Shown: piece by piece, positions 25,147 through 33,761 of the stretch | Layout: each line of letters starts with the position of its first letter | How positions within the stretch are numbered: the first letter of the stretch is position 1 | Origin: Maribacter huludaoensis | GTDB taxonomy: Bacteria > Bacteroidota > Bacteroidia > Flavobacteriales > Flavobacteriaceae | Reading direction: 5' to 3' | DNA: 64,000 nt | Assembly (NCBI RefSeq): GCF_029350945.1 | Contig: NZ_JARKMS010000002.1 | Span: 293,124 to 357,123 of the forward strand | The notes under the pieces: generated by a model | What the model saw: only the letters and a program-made list of their open reading frames with translations | Told to the model about the DNA's origin: nothing | The model's database searches: none | Position numbers and translations under genes: made by a program

Positions 25147-27951
25147 ATGATATTTAGACTTTTTATCACTACAATAGTTCTCTTTGCACTACGCTTATTC
25201 GGGCAAGAGCTACCTCCTATTCAAAACTATACACCTATAGAATATAATGCCGGTAACCAGAATTGGTCTATGGCTCAATCTGCAGATCGGACTATATATG
25301 TAGCAAATAATGATGGCTTGTTAGAGTTTAATGGAAATTCTTGGTCATTGTACCAAATGCCTTATGGAACACCGGTAAAATCTGTTATGGCTTTTGATGA
25401 CAAGATTTATACAGGTAGTTATATGGAGTTTGGCTATTGGGATCGTAATGCATACGGTAAATTAGACTATATATCCATTTCCGATCGGTTAAAAGAACCG
25501 CTTATAGAAGACGAGGATTTTTGGAATATAACACAGCTTAAAGATTGGGTGCTTTTTCAGTCTTTGGATAGGGTTTATGTTTATAATATACATAGTTCAA
25601 CATTTCAAATTTTTGATGTTAGGAGTAATAATCCTAAAATATTTGAAATTGATGGTAAAATATACTTTCAAGATATAGGTAAAGGTTTTTTTACACTAGA
25701 AAATGGAGAGCCAATTATGGTTTCTGATGAGGCCGTGTTCAAGAATATAAATATTGTTGGGGCATTTAGTGTAGACAACCATATACTGGTCATAACTGAA
25801 GAAGGTTCTTTTTATAATTTAGGAAACGAAGGAATTATAGAATGGAAAATTACGTCTTTAGATGATTTTTCACTAACTAAAATTTTCAGTGCAATACAAT
25901 TGCATGATGGTTCTTTTGTTTTAGGAACAATCTCAAAAGGAATATACCATTTAAATAAAAATGGGGGGGTATTAAAACATATAAATCAGGAAAAGGGAAT
26001 TAATAATAATACTGTTCTTTCACTGTTTCAAGATAACGATTATAATCTCTGGTTGGGTTTGGATAATGGTATTAGTATTGTTAATCTAGAGTCGCCTTTT
26101 AGGGAATATATTGATTATGCAGGAAGTATAGGTGTAGTCTATACGGCAAAGAAAATAGATAATTTGTTATATCTAGGAACCAATCAAGGATTGTTTTACA
26201 AAAGAATAGATAGAAATGATGAATTTAAGCTAATAGATGGTACGGAAGGGCAGGTCTGGTCATTAAAGGAAATTGATGGTACCTTATTCTGTGGGCATCA
26301 CACCGGAACTTATGTAGTAAGGAATGGAGAAGTAAATAAAATCTCGAGCGTGCCAGGCACTTGGGACGTTCAATCTATATCAGGTAGATCCAATTTGCTC
26401 ATCCAAGGTAATTACAAGGGTCTTAGTATTCTTGAGAATGATGATGGTAATTGGAAGTACCGTAATAGTATCGTCGGTTTTGATAGCTCTACTAGATTTT
26501 TTGAAACTGTAGGCGATTATCATATATTGGTTAATCACGATTATAAGGGAGTTTATGATTTAAAAATTAGTAATGATCTTACTAGTGTTGAAAAGATAGA
26601 CAGAAAAGAGTCAAAGGGAATTGGTTCTAGTTTATTAAGATATAATAACCAAATACTCTACAGTACTATTAATGGTGTTTTTAAGTATAACAAGAATAAT
26701 GAGGAATTTATAGCAGAGTCTGTTTTAACGAATAACTTCTTCAATGAAGATGAGCATATTATAGGTATACTTAGGTCTACAAATAATTTTGAAAGACTTT
26801 GGGGTTTTACAAAAAATAATATAATTACGGTTTCCAAAGGACATTTAAGCAAGGAACCGCAAATGATTAAGATTCCAGTTCCAGCAGCGTTTAGGAGAAC
26901 AATGGGTGTCTTAGGCTTTGAATCGGTGGTTCATCTAGGGGATGAGTTGTATTTAATAGGAATTTCTAATGGCTACATTACCTTAGATTTAAATGCTATT
27001 GAGAAAAGAGTATATGAAGTCAAGATTGGTTCTGCAATCAAAAAAATGCCAAACGATCTTGAAGATAATTTACTCATTCATGATAATCCACAAATATTAT
27101 ATGAAGAAAATAGTATTAGCTTTAATTATAATGTAGCCGAATATGATAAATATACGGAAGTCTATTATCAATACTTGTTAGAAGGTCTAGATGAGGAGTG
27201 GAGTAGTTGGAAACTCTCTTCAAGTGCTTCTTTTGATAATATACCTTATGGGGACTATAATTTCAAGGTAAAGGCTAAAATTGGTAATGATGTATCCAGC
27301 AATACTGCAAATTATAGTTTTACCATTTTAAGACCTTGGTATGTTTCATATTGGGCAATTATATGTTATATCATCATTGCAATGTTAACCTCGTTACTAA
27401 TTCATAGAATTTATAAGAGCTATTATAAAAGGCAGCAGCTTCAATTAATAAAAGCCAATAACAAAAGATTGAAGCGTAAAAAGCTTAAGAACCAAAAAAA
27501 GATTGTTCAAATTAAAAATGAACAATTACAAGAACTTGTAGATAGTAAAAATAGAGAGTTGGCAATTTCTACAATGAGTATTATTAAGAAAAATGAATTT
27601 TTAAGTTCTATAAAGGATAAGTTGAAGGAAAGTTCAGATAATCCTCAGGTAAAATCTGTAATTAAAATAATTGATAGAAACATTAATAATGAAGATGATT
27701 GGAAGTTTTTTGAAAGAGCCTTTAATAATGCCGATAAAGATTTTTTGAAAAAAGTGAAAGGTAAACATCCAGAATTATCCGCTAACGATTTACGTTTATG
27801 TGCTTATTTAAGGTTAAACCTTTCTTCTAAAGAAATTGCTCCACTTTTAAATATATCTGTCCGCAGTGTAGAAGTTAAAAGATATCGTCTCCGTAAAAAA
27901 ATGGGTCTTTCTCGTGAATCTGGTTTAACTGACTACATAATGGGTCTTTAA
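25147..27951 (+). CDS. Membrane one-component regulator: reg_prop/Y_Y_Y sensor with LuxR-type HTH
   Basis: A 934-residue protein. After a signal peptide (ending LFGQ), about 600 residues form a two-component-regulator-type beta-propeller (WSMAQSADRTIYVANNDGLLEF, LWLGLDNGISIVN). A Y_Y_Y domain follows (YQYLLEGLDEEWSSW, YGDYNFKVKA), then one transmembrane helix (YWAIICYIIIAMLTSLLIH), a basic coiled coil and a C-terminal LuxR-type HTH (SANDLRLCAYLRLNLSSKEIAPLLNISVRSVEVKRYRLRKK, given here in pieces). There is no kinase or receiver domain, so the sensor would act directly on DNA from the membrane. Related proteins control glycan-use genes; the GH16 gene next door is the obvious target, by inference. 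Confidence 0.87.
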   Translation: MIFRLFITTIVLFALRLFGQELPPIQNYTPIEYNAGNQNWSMAQSADRTIYVANNDGLLEFNGNSWSLYQMPYGTPVKSVMAFDDKIYTGSYMEFGYWDRNAYGKLDYISISDRLKEPLIEDEDFWNITQLKDWVLFQSLDRVYVYNIHSSTFQIFDVRSNNPKIFEIDGKIYFQDIGKGFFTLENGEPIMVSDEAVFKNINIVGAFSVDNHILVITEEGSFYNLGNEGIIEWKITSLDDFSLTKIFSAIQLHDGSFVLGTISKGIYHLNKNGGVLKHINQEKGINNNTVLSLFQDNDYNLWLGLDNGISIVNLESPFREYIDYAGSIGVVYTAKKIDNLLYLGTNQGLFYKRIDRNDEFKLIDGTEGQVWSLKEIDGTLFCGHHTGTYVVRNGEVNKISSVPGTWDVQSISGRSNLLIQGNYKGLSILENDDGNWKYRNSIVGFDSSTRFFETVGDYHILVNHDYKGVYDLKISNDLTSVEKIDRKESKGIGSSLLRYNNQILYSTINGVFKYNKNNEEFIAESVLTNNFFNEDEHIIGILRSTNNFERLWGFTKNNIITVSKGHLSKEPQMIKIPVPAAFRRTMGVLGFESVVHLGDELYLIGISNGYITLDLNAIEKRVYEVKIGSAIKKMPNDLEDNLLIHDNPQILYEENSISFNYNVAEYDKYTEVYYQYLLEGLDEEWSSWKLSSSASFDNIPYGDYNFKVKAKIGNDVSSNTANYSFTILRPWYVSYWAIICYIIIAMLTSLLIHRIYKSYYKRQQLQLIKANNKRLKRKKLKNQKKIVQIKNEQLQELVDSKNRELAISTMSIIKKNEFLSSIKDKLKESSDNPQVKSVIKIIDRNINNEDDWKFFERAFNNADKDFLKKVKGKHPELSANDLRLCAYLRLNLSSKEIAPLLNISVRSVEVKRYRLRKKMGLSRESGLTDYIMGL

Positions 27952-28260
27952 TTTCCTCTACAAAACAAAATAATACCACAACATTACCACAACATTTTAT
28001 GTTTTTGGTTGCTTTCTGTATGCTTTATTAATTAATAAGGTTTTGTTCATTCTACCCCTAAATATTGGTATTATCTATTTTTTTTAGGTTATAATTTGTA
28101 TTGTATGTTTTTTGTAGTGGTAAAAATTTAGAATATGGTAATTATGTGTGTTAAATTGCTCTAGTGTTATCTTCTTGAATTGAATACAACAAAGATTGTT
28201 GTTTGAATCGCTTTTGATAATATTTAAAATTGAATAATTAACTCAACAAAAAAATTAACT
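27952..28260. promoter_or_regulatory. Regulatory gap upstream of GH16 with tandem 11-bp repeat
   Basis: A 309-base AT-rich stretch. TACCACAACAT occurs twice in immediate succession (27974-27984, 27985-27995), a spacing of one helical turn. An inverted half-site GTGGTA follows at 28117-28122. This is a candidate binding site for the upstream regulator. No hairpin terminator for the regulator gene was found. Confidence 0.5.
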
Positions 28261-30345
28261 ATGAAAAATTTAAAGTATATCATGGTATCTTTATTTGCGG
28301 TATTAATGAGCTGTGACGGAGATGAAATTGATATTCCAGAATCGGTAATGCCTTCTAACTTAACGGTAAGCGCTCAAAATTTAGGAGAGGGTGTTTTTGA
28401 GTTTTCTGCGTCTGCGACAAATGCAAATTATTACCATTATGACTTTGGTGATGGTACTTCGGCATTAGAAACTTCTGGATTAACGACCAAAACTTATGAT
28501 GAAATTGGGGATAATTCATATACGGTAACTATAACTGCTGGTTCTACGGAAGGGAAAAAGATTTCCGAAACATTGAATGTCTCCGTTTCATTGGCATTTA
28601 CAGATACTGAGACTATTTCATTTTTGACCAACAATAGTTCAAAAACTTGGTTTTTAGCTGCTGCACAACCTGGGCATTTAGGTTTAGGACCTGCAAGAGA
28701 AGGAATTGATGGAGACTGGTGGTATCCTAAATGGTATTCTGCATCGGCGTTTGAAAAATGTGGTACAGATGATTCGGATTGTTTATGTGATGATGAACTA
28801 ACATTTTCAGTAGATGATTCTGGAGCATTAACGTATATGTTGGATAACAAAGGGCAAACTTATTTTAATGTTGGGCACAAGGCTGTTGTAGGTGGTGCAG
28901 AAGATATTGATTTTTGTTATGATTTTGATACTACGGGATCAAAGAGCGTAGTTCTCTCAGAAGTGTCGGGTAATGTCCCAGATGATCAAACTACGGGAAT
29001 TCAGATGAGTTTTTCAGATGGTGGTTTTATGGGGTATTATGTTGGCTCATCTACCTATGAAATCTTATCGATAAGTGATACTGAATTGTATGTTAGAACT
29101 TATGATACGGAAAATGCTGATCTGGCGTGGTACCATAAGTTTACATCTTCAGAAGCTGTAGAAGGTGCTGAAGAAAGCTTGGAAACTATATATACCAATT
29201 TGGTTTGGTCAGATGAGTTTGATGTTGATGGTGCGCCAAATCCTGCAAATTGGGCATATGACCTAGGTGCTGGTGGCTGGGGTAATGCGGAATCACAAAC
29301 ATATACCGATAAGGCTGAAAATGTAAAGGTAGAAGATGGGGTCTTGAAAATAACCGCAATAGCTGGCGAAGGTGAAGCAGCTGTTCACTATTTTGATGAA
29401 ATGACTTTGGTCGATGCTGCAGGAGGTACCCAGTCTATAGAAAATTTTGAAGGTGTTGCTCCGGTTTTTACTGGTTTTGGTGGTGTGGGAACAGGTGTAA
29501 TTGCCAATCCTGATGCTACTGGTGAAAACACAAGTGCTAATGTAGCGGAATCTACTAAAGCATTAGGTGCTGAAACTTGGGCAGGTTCATTTTTTGATTT
29601 ATCTGCACCTGTTGATCTTGTTACTTATCCTATTATTACTTTAAAAACATGGTCACCTGCAATTGGTGCAAACATAATTTTAAAACTTGAGAACCAAGCA
29701 AACGCGGATGAGAATGTAGAGGTGAGCGTTAGTTCTTCTGTTGCCAATACCTGGGAGACATTATCTTTTGATTTTACAGGAGTTGCAGCAGGTACCTATG
29801 ATCGCGTTGTGTTGTTTTTTGATTTTGGTGTATCTCCTTCTGGTGGCATCACATCCGGAAGAATAAAATCTGAAAATCTTTTTGAATTTACTTATGGTAG
29901 AGTTGAAATTAGAGCTAAACTACCTTCTTCTGGCGGTACTTGGCCTGCATTGTGGGCTTTAGGGGCTAATTTTGATGAGGTGGGTTGGCCTGCAGCCGGT
30001 GAGATTGATATCATGGAGCATGTAGGTAATAATAACAATACTATTAGTAGTGCATTACACTATCCAGGTAATTCTGCAGGAAATGCAGTTGTAGGTTCTA
30101 CACCGGTAGAAAATGCTATCTCTGAGTTTCATAATTACACTGTTGAGTGGACGCCGGACAGTATTAAATTTGTTGTAGATGATCAATTGGTTCACAATAG
30201 TTTTGTAAACAATGCTACTACTCCATTTAATGCCGATTTCTTTTTAATTATGAATGTTGCAATGGGTGGTACGTTAGGAGGCACTATAGACCCAGCATTT
30301 ACAGAGGATACCATGGAGGTTGATTATGTGAGAGTTTATCAATAA
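28261..30345 (+). CDS. GH16 family glucanase lipoprotein (laminarinase-like)
   Basis: A 694-residue exported lipoprotein: signal peptide with Cys18 (VLMSC), a PKD-like domain (about 30-110; NYYHYDFGDGTSALE), and a ~190-residue domain of unknown type. From about 313 comes the GH16 catalytic domain: VWSDEFDVDG, the active-site motif EIDIMEH with nucleophile E581 and acid/base E586, and the end MEVDYVRVYQ. A ~160-residue beta-sandwich domain (368-530) is inserted between GH16 strands ITA and TSGRIKSE. The family hydrolyses beta-1,3- or mixed beta-glucans at the cell surface; laminarin is the likely substrate by motif. There is no SusC/SusD pair beside it. Confidence 0.9.
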   Translation: MKNLKYIMVSLFAVLMSCDGDEIDIPESVMPSNLTVSAQNLGEGVFEFSASATNANYYHYDFGDGTSALETSGLTTKTYDEIGDNSYTVTITAGSTEGKKISETLNVSVSLAFTDTETISFLTNNSSKTWFLAAAQPGHLGLGPAREGIDGDWWYPKWYSASAFEKCGTDDSDCLCDDELTFSVDDSGALTYMLDNKGQTYFNVGHKAVVGGAEDIDFCYDFDTTGSKSVVLSEVSGNVPDDQTTGIQMSFSDGGFMGYYVGSSTYEILSISDTELYVRTYDTENADLAWYHKFTSSEAVEGAEESLETIYTNLVWSDEFDVDGAPNPANWAYDLGAGGWGNAESQTYTDKAENVKVEDGVLKITAIAGEGEAAVHYFDEMTLVDAAGGTQSIENFEGVAPVFTGFGGVGTGVIANPDATGENTSANVAESTKALGAETWAGSFFDLSAPVDLVTYPIITLKTWSPAIGANIILKLENQANADENVEVSVSSSVANTWETLSFDFTGVAAGTYDRVVLFFDFGVSPSGGITSGRIKSENLFEFTYGRVEIRAKLPSSGGTWPALWALGANFDEVGWPAAGEIDIMEHVGNNNNTISSALHYPGNSAGNAVVGSTPVENAISEFHNYTVEWTPDSIKFVVDDQLVHNSFVNNATTPFNADFFLIMNVAMGGTLGGTIDPAFTEDTMEVDYVRVYQ

Positions 30346-30363
30346 AATTAGTTAGTTATTTTT

Positions 30364-30400
30364 AAAAGGCTGTTGAATATTTTTCGGCAGCCTTTTATTT
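30364..30400 (+). terminator. Terminator after GH16
   Basis: AAAAGGCTG at 30364-30372 pairs with CAGCCTTTT at 30388-30396, followed by a T-rich run. Confidence 0.75.
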
Positions 30401-30477
30401 TTATGTTTCTTTAAAAAAATGAGCTTTTAAATGAATTGTAAATTTTAAGCAATCATCTTTCTAAGGTATTATAAATA

Positions 30478-30510
30478 AAAAATGCCCCTTGATCAAGGGG
30501 CATTTTTTTT
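30478..30510. terminator. Perfect palindromic terminator
   Basis: 13-bp arms AAAAATGCCCCTT (30478-30490) and AAGGGGCATTTTT (30495-30507) around GATC. It serves the tiny minus-strand gene ending at 30550 and can also act on the plus strand. Confidence 0.75.
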
Positions 30511-30549
30511 AAAGTAATTTTTTTTCAATAAGGATTTGGTATTAAAAGA

Positions 30550-30672
30550 TTAGACAATCCCCAAAAGGGCTAAAAAAGCTCCTACTACAACTACAGCTAA
30601 AAATGCATGCATTGCAATAACAAGCACGGATAGATAAGTCTCTACTCCGGTTTTAAAAGATAAATTGTTCAT
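30550..30672 (-). CDS. Small membrane protein, 40 residues
   Basis: ATG at 30672, TAA at 30550-30552. It reads MNNLSFKTGVETYLSVLVIA then MHAFLAVVVVGAFLALLGIV: a short polar start followed by about 26 mostly hydrophobic residues, so one membrane helix. The perfect hairpin terminator 40 bases downstream and the good reading pattern support a real gene. The family is not recognised. It is preceded on the same strand by a second tiny membrane gene. Confidence 0.6.
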   Translation of the reverse strand: MNNLSFKTGVETYLSVLVIAMHAFLAVVVVGAFLALLGIV

Positions 30673-30907
30673 AACATTACCTACTTTAAAGTTACACTAC
30701 TAAAGTTAGTTGAATTAAGCAACAATTCCATAGAAAAAGTTGTAAAACTCTCTTAAATAGATGTAAAATCCTACTTTATTGTGGTGTGTCGTTTATAAAA
30801 AATGCAATTCAGCCTAGAAATCTGTATTTCGTCGATGTCTGAATTTCAGTAATTTATAACATCACATCATCGTTTGTAAAGCTATATAGGCAATATTATT
30901 CTAAAAT

Positions 30908-31039
30908 CTATTGAATTAAATTAAACCAATCTGCAATGCCAGCCAAGGGTACAGATAAAAGAATTATTACCAAGCAGGTAACCATTAATCTAAGAAATCC
31001 ATTGAGTATTTTAACCCCTGAAGTTAATTCTTGTTTCAT
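30908..31039 (-). CDS. Small membrane protein, 43 residues
   Basis: ATG at 31039, TAG at 30908-30910. The product starts MKQELTSGVKILNGFLRLMV and continues with a hydrophobic stretch TCLVIILLSVPLAGIADWFN. Like its neighbour at 30550 it has a short polar N-terminus with a GV pair and a single helix, so the two may be distant relatives. It lies 184 bases downstream of the Kdo transferase stop on the same strand; whether they share a transcript is not known. Confidence 0.5.
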   Translation of the reverse strand: MKQELTSGVKILNGFLRLMVTCLVIILLSVPLAGIADWFNLIQ

Positions 31040-31223
31040 AATCATTGTTCTATTGTTCTGTACTCAATATGGGAGATCTAACCTAAAGTGCGGTTGAATA
31101 GGTTGGTAAAATCGATTAACGTATAGAAAATATCCTTATAAAGTATCTTTTCTATACAATAACTTGCCTTTTTTGAATTGATATAATAGGTGATAACTAC
31201 GGGGGTTAATTGGTAAATGTTTG

Positions 31224-32471
31224 TTATTTTGAGGTGAAAACGGAGCTTAGTTTAGAAACAATTAGATTGGTTGCACCAGCTTTTTCTTGAATGTACGTAG
31301 TATTGATATTTCCAACTTTTAATCTGTAATCATTACTCGTATAACACTTGTCACTGATTTTTTGAAAGCTTTGGTAATTATGAACGGAAATGACTCCGCC
31401 AAGTGCTACTAGTTCTTCTGCCTCTGCAAATTCTTCAAACTGGGGACCTATTATTACTGGAATACCAAAAACTGCTGGTTCTAGTGTATTGTGGAGCCCG
31501 GTAGCAAAGCCTCCGCCAACATAGGCAACATCGGCATAACTGTAAATTTTTGTCAAAATACCGATGGTGTCTATGATAAGTACATCATAGTCCTTTAAAG
31601 TTGCCTTGTCCATTTCGGTATAGCGCATTACTTTTTTGCTTATGGCCCCGGTAATTTCTTGAATATGACTATTTTTAATTGTGTGCGGTGCAATAACAAA
31701 CTTAATAGGCTGGTTGTTTTGGTTGATATAGTCAATAATGACTTTTTCGTCTTCTGGCCAAGTGCTACCAGCTACATAGCAATATTGTTCGTTTTTAAAT
31801 AGTTTCATGAAATCTAGCTCGTTATTACGCTCTAAAATTTCACTTACCCGATCAAAACGGGTGTCCCCTGCAATGGTAACATTTGTAAGGTTACCAAAAG
31901 AACTTAATAGTTTTTTAGACTTTTCATTCTGTACAAATATATGGGTAAACTGGGTCATTGCTTTACGCATAAAACCACCGTACCATTTAAAATATATTTG
32001 ATTTTCTTTAAACAATGCCGAAATTAAAAATGTTGGTATATCGTTTTTTTTCAGTTTCAATAGGTAGTTAGGCCAAATTTCATATTTAATGAATATGGCT
32101 ATATCTGGGTGGGCAGCAGTTAAAAATGAATTTACTTTTGACTTGGTGTCCATAGGCAAATAGCAAATACAATCTGCTACCTTGCTGTCTTTTTTCACCT
32201 CATACCCGGAAGGTGAAAAAAAAGTAAGAAGTATTTTATGTGATGGATGTTGATCTTTTAGTTTTTCAATAACGGGCAATCCTTGTTCATACTCACCTAA
32301 AGAAGCGGCATGGATCCATATTACCTTGTCTTCTTTTGAAATTTTTTGATTGATCAAGGAAATAGTTTCTCTTCTTCCATTTACAAATAAGGATAGTTTT
32401 GTGTTTGTTAGTGCTAGGGCCTTTAAAATGGCAGAGGCACTGATGACGATAAGGTTATAGAGAAAGTACAA
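31224..32471 (-). CDS. waaA: 3-deoxy-D-manno-octulosonic acid (Kdo) transferase
   Basis: A 415-residue GT30-type glycosyltransferase that adds Kdo from CMP-Kdo to lipid A on the cytoplasmic face of the inner membrane. An N-terminal membrane helix (MYFLYNLIVISASAILKALA) precedes two Rossmann-like halves. Family motifs visible: WIHAASLGEYEQGLPVIEKL with the catalytic Glu, TFFSPSGYE, IFIKYEIWPNYL, and the C-terminal YVGGGFATGLHNTLEPAVFGIPVIIGP. It diverges from the DegT aminotransferase gene. Confidence 0.95.
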   Translation of the reverse strand: MYFLYNLIVISASAILKALALTNTKLSLFVNGRRETISLINQKISKEDKVIWIHAASLGEYEQGLPVIEKLKDQHPSHKILLTFFSPSGYEVKKDSKVADCICYLPMDTKSKVNSFLTAAHPDIAIFIKYEIWPNYLLKLKKNDIPTFLISALFKENQIYFKWYGGFMRKAMTQFTHIFVQNEKSKKLLSSFGNLTNVTIAGDTRFDRVSEILERNNELDFMKLFKNEQYCYVAGSTWPEDEKVIIDYINQNNQPIKFVIAPHTIKNSHIQEITGAISKKVMRYTEMDKATLKDYDVLIIDTIGILTKIYSYADVAYVGGGFATGLHNTLEPAVFGIPVIIGPQFEEFAEAEELVALGGVISVHNYQSFQKISDKCYTSNDYRLKVGNINTTYIQEKAGATNLIVSKLSSVFTSK

Positions 32472-32561
32472 ACTGATGCTTTTGGGCTAAATTACGTTTC
32501 TTTCCATAAAATTACTGTCGCCTGTTTCGTATTTTTGTATTGCTTCATGTAATTACAACAG

Positions 32562-33716
32562 ATGAAAAAGATACAAATGGTAGACCTAGGTGGTCAATAC
32601 CAAGAAATTAAAGATCAAGTAAATACTTCAATAACCCAAATATTAGAAACTTCGGCATTTATTAACGGACCTGAGGTGCACGCATTTCAAAAGGAGTTGG
32701 AAGAATATCTGCAGGTTAAACATGTAATACCATGTGCCAACGGTACAGATGCCTTGCAGATAGCAATGATGGGTTTGGGTTTAAAGCCGGGTGATGAGGT
32801 AATAACGGCAGATTTTACTTTTGCCGCAACAGTAGAGGTAATTGCCTTGCTACAGTTAACTCCTGTTTTGGTCGATGTTTATCCTGATACCTTTAACATT
32901 GACATTGAAGCGATCGAAAAAGCAATTACGCCCAAAACGAAGGCTATCGTTCCTGTTCATCTTTTTGGTCAATGTGCCAATATGGATGCAATTTTAGATT
33001 TGGCAAAAAAACATGACTTGTTCGTTATTGAAGATAATGCACAGGCCATTGGCGCCAAGTATCTTGCTAAAGATGGTACCAAACAGATGGCTGGCAGTAT
33101 GGGTCATGTTGGTGCTACTTCTTTTTTTCCGTCAAAAAACCTGGGTTGTTATGGTGATGGTGGTGCAATCTTTACTAATGACGACAAACTGGCGCATACG
33201 CTTCGCGGTATTGTAAACCATGGAATGTATGAGCGCTACCATCATGATGTGGTTGGTGTAAATTCAAGATTAGATTCTATACAAGCGGCCGTATTACGTG
33301 CTAAATTGCCAAAGTTAGATTGGTATTGTGAAGCAAGAAGAAATGCAGCACGAGCCTATTCTAAAGCTTTTGAAGGGCAAGAGCATATTGTTACACCTGT
33401 AACGGTCAACAATTGTGGAGGTATTTGTGATGTGTGCGATTGTCACGTTTTTCATCAATACACGTTGCGTATAACAAACGGTAAAAGAGATGAATTGGCA
33501 CAATTTTTAGCCAAAAATGAAGTTCCTTTTGGTATCTATTACCCAATTCCACTTCACAAGCAAAAGGCATATCTAGATGATAGATATAACGAAGCGGATT
33601 TTCCGGTTACAAATCAATTGGTCACAGAGGTATTGTCTTTGCCAATGCATACAGAGTTAGATCAAGAACAGATTGACCATATAACGCAGTTGGTTATCGG
33701 GTTTGTTAACGGGTAG
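32562..33716 (+). CDS. DegT/DnrJ/EryC1/StrS-family PLP aminotransferase
   Basis: A 384-residue sugar aminotransferase-type enzyme. PLP contacts are visible in CANGTDALQIAMMGLGLKPGDEV, the Asp of VIEDNAQAIGA, and the Schiff-base Lys in SFFPSKNLGCYGDGGA. The likely role is transamination of a nucleotide keto-sugar for LPS or capsule; the galE gene 45 bases downstream fits. Near residue 285 it carries an unusual cysteine cluster (NNCGGICDVCDCHVFHQYT) where most family members have a short loop. A -7 element TATTTTTG lies at 32530-32537. Confidence 0.9.
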   Translation: MKKIQMVDLGGQYQEIKDQVNTSITQILETSAFINGPEVHAFQKELEEYLQVKHVIPCANGTDALQIAMMGLGLKPGDEVITADFTFAATVEVIALLQLTPVLVDVYPDTFNIDIEAIEKAITPKTKAIVPVHLFGQCANMDAILDLAKKHDLFVIEDNAQAIGAKYLAKDGTKQMAGSMGHVGATSFFPSKNLGCYGDGGAIFTNDDKLAHTLRGIVNHGMYERYHHDVVGVNSRLDSIQAAVLRAKLPKLDWYCEARRNAARAYSKAFEGQEHIVTPVTVNNCGGICDVCDCHVFHQYTLRITNGKRDELAQFLAKNEVPFGIYYPIPLHKQKAYLDDRYNEADFPVTNQLVTEVLSLPMHTELDQEQIDHITQLVIGFVNG

Positions 33717-33761
33717 TAAGTATAGTTTTCTAAATTTGATAACGTTCAAATAGTATTATAA

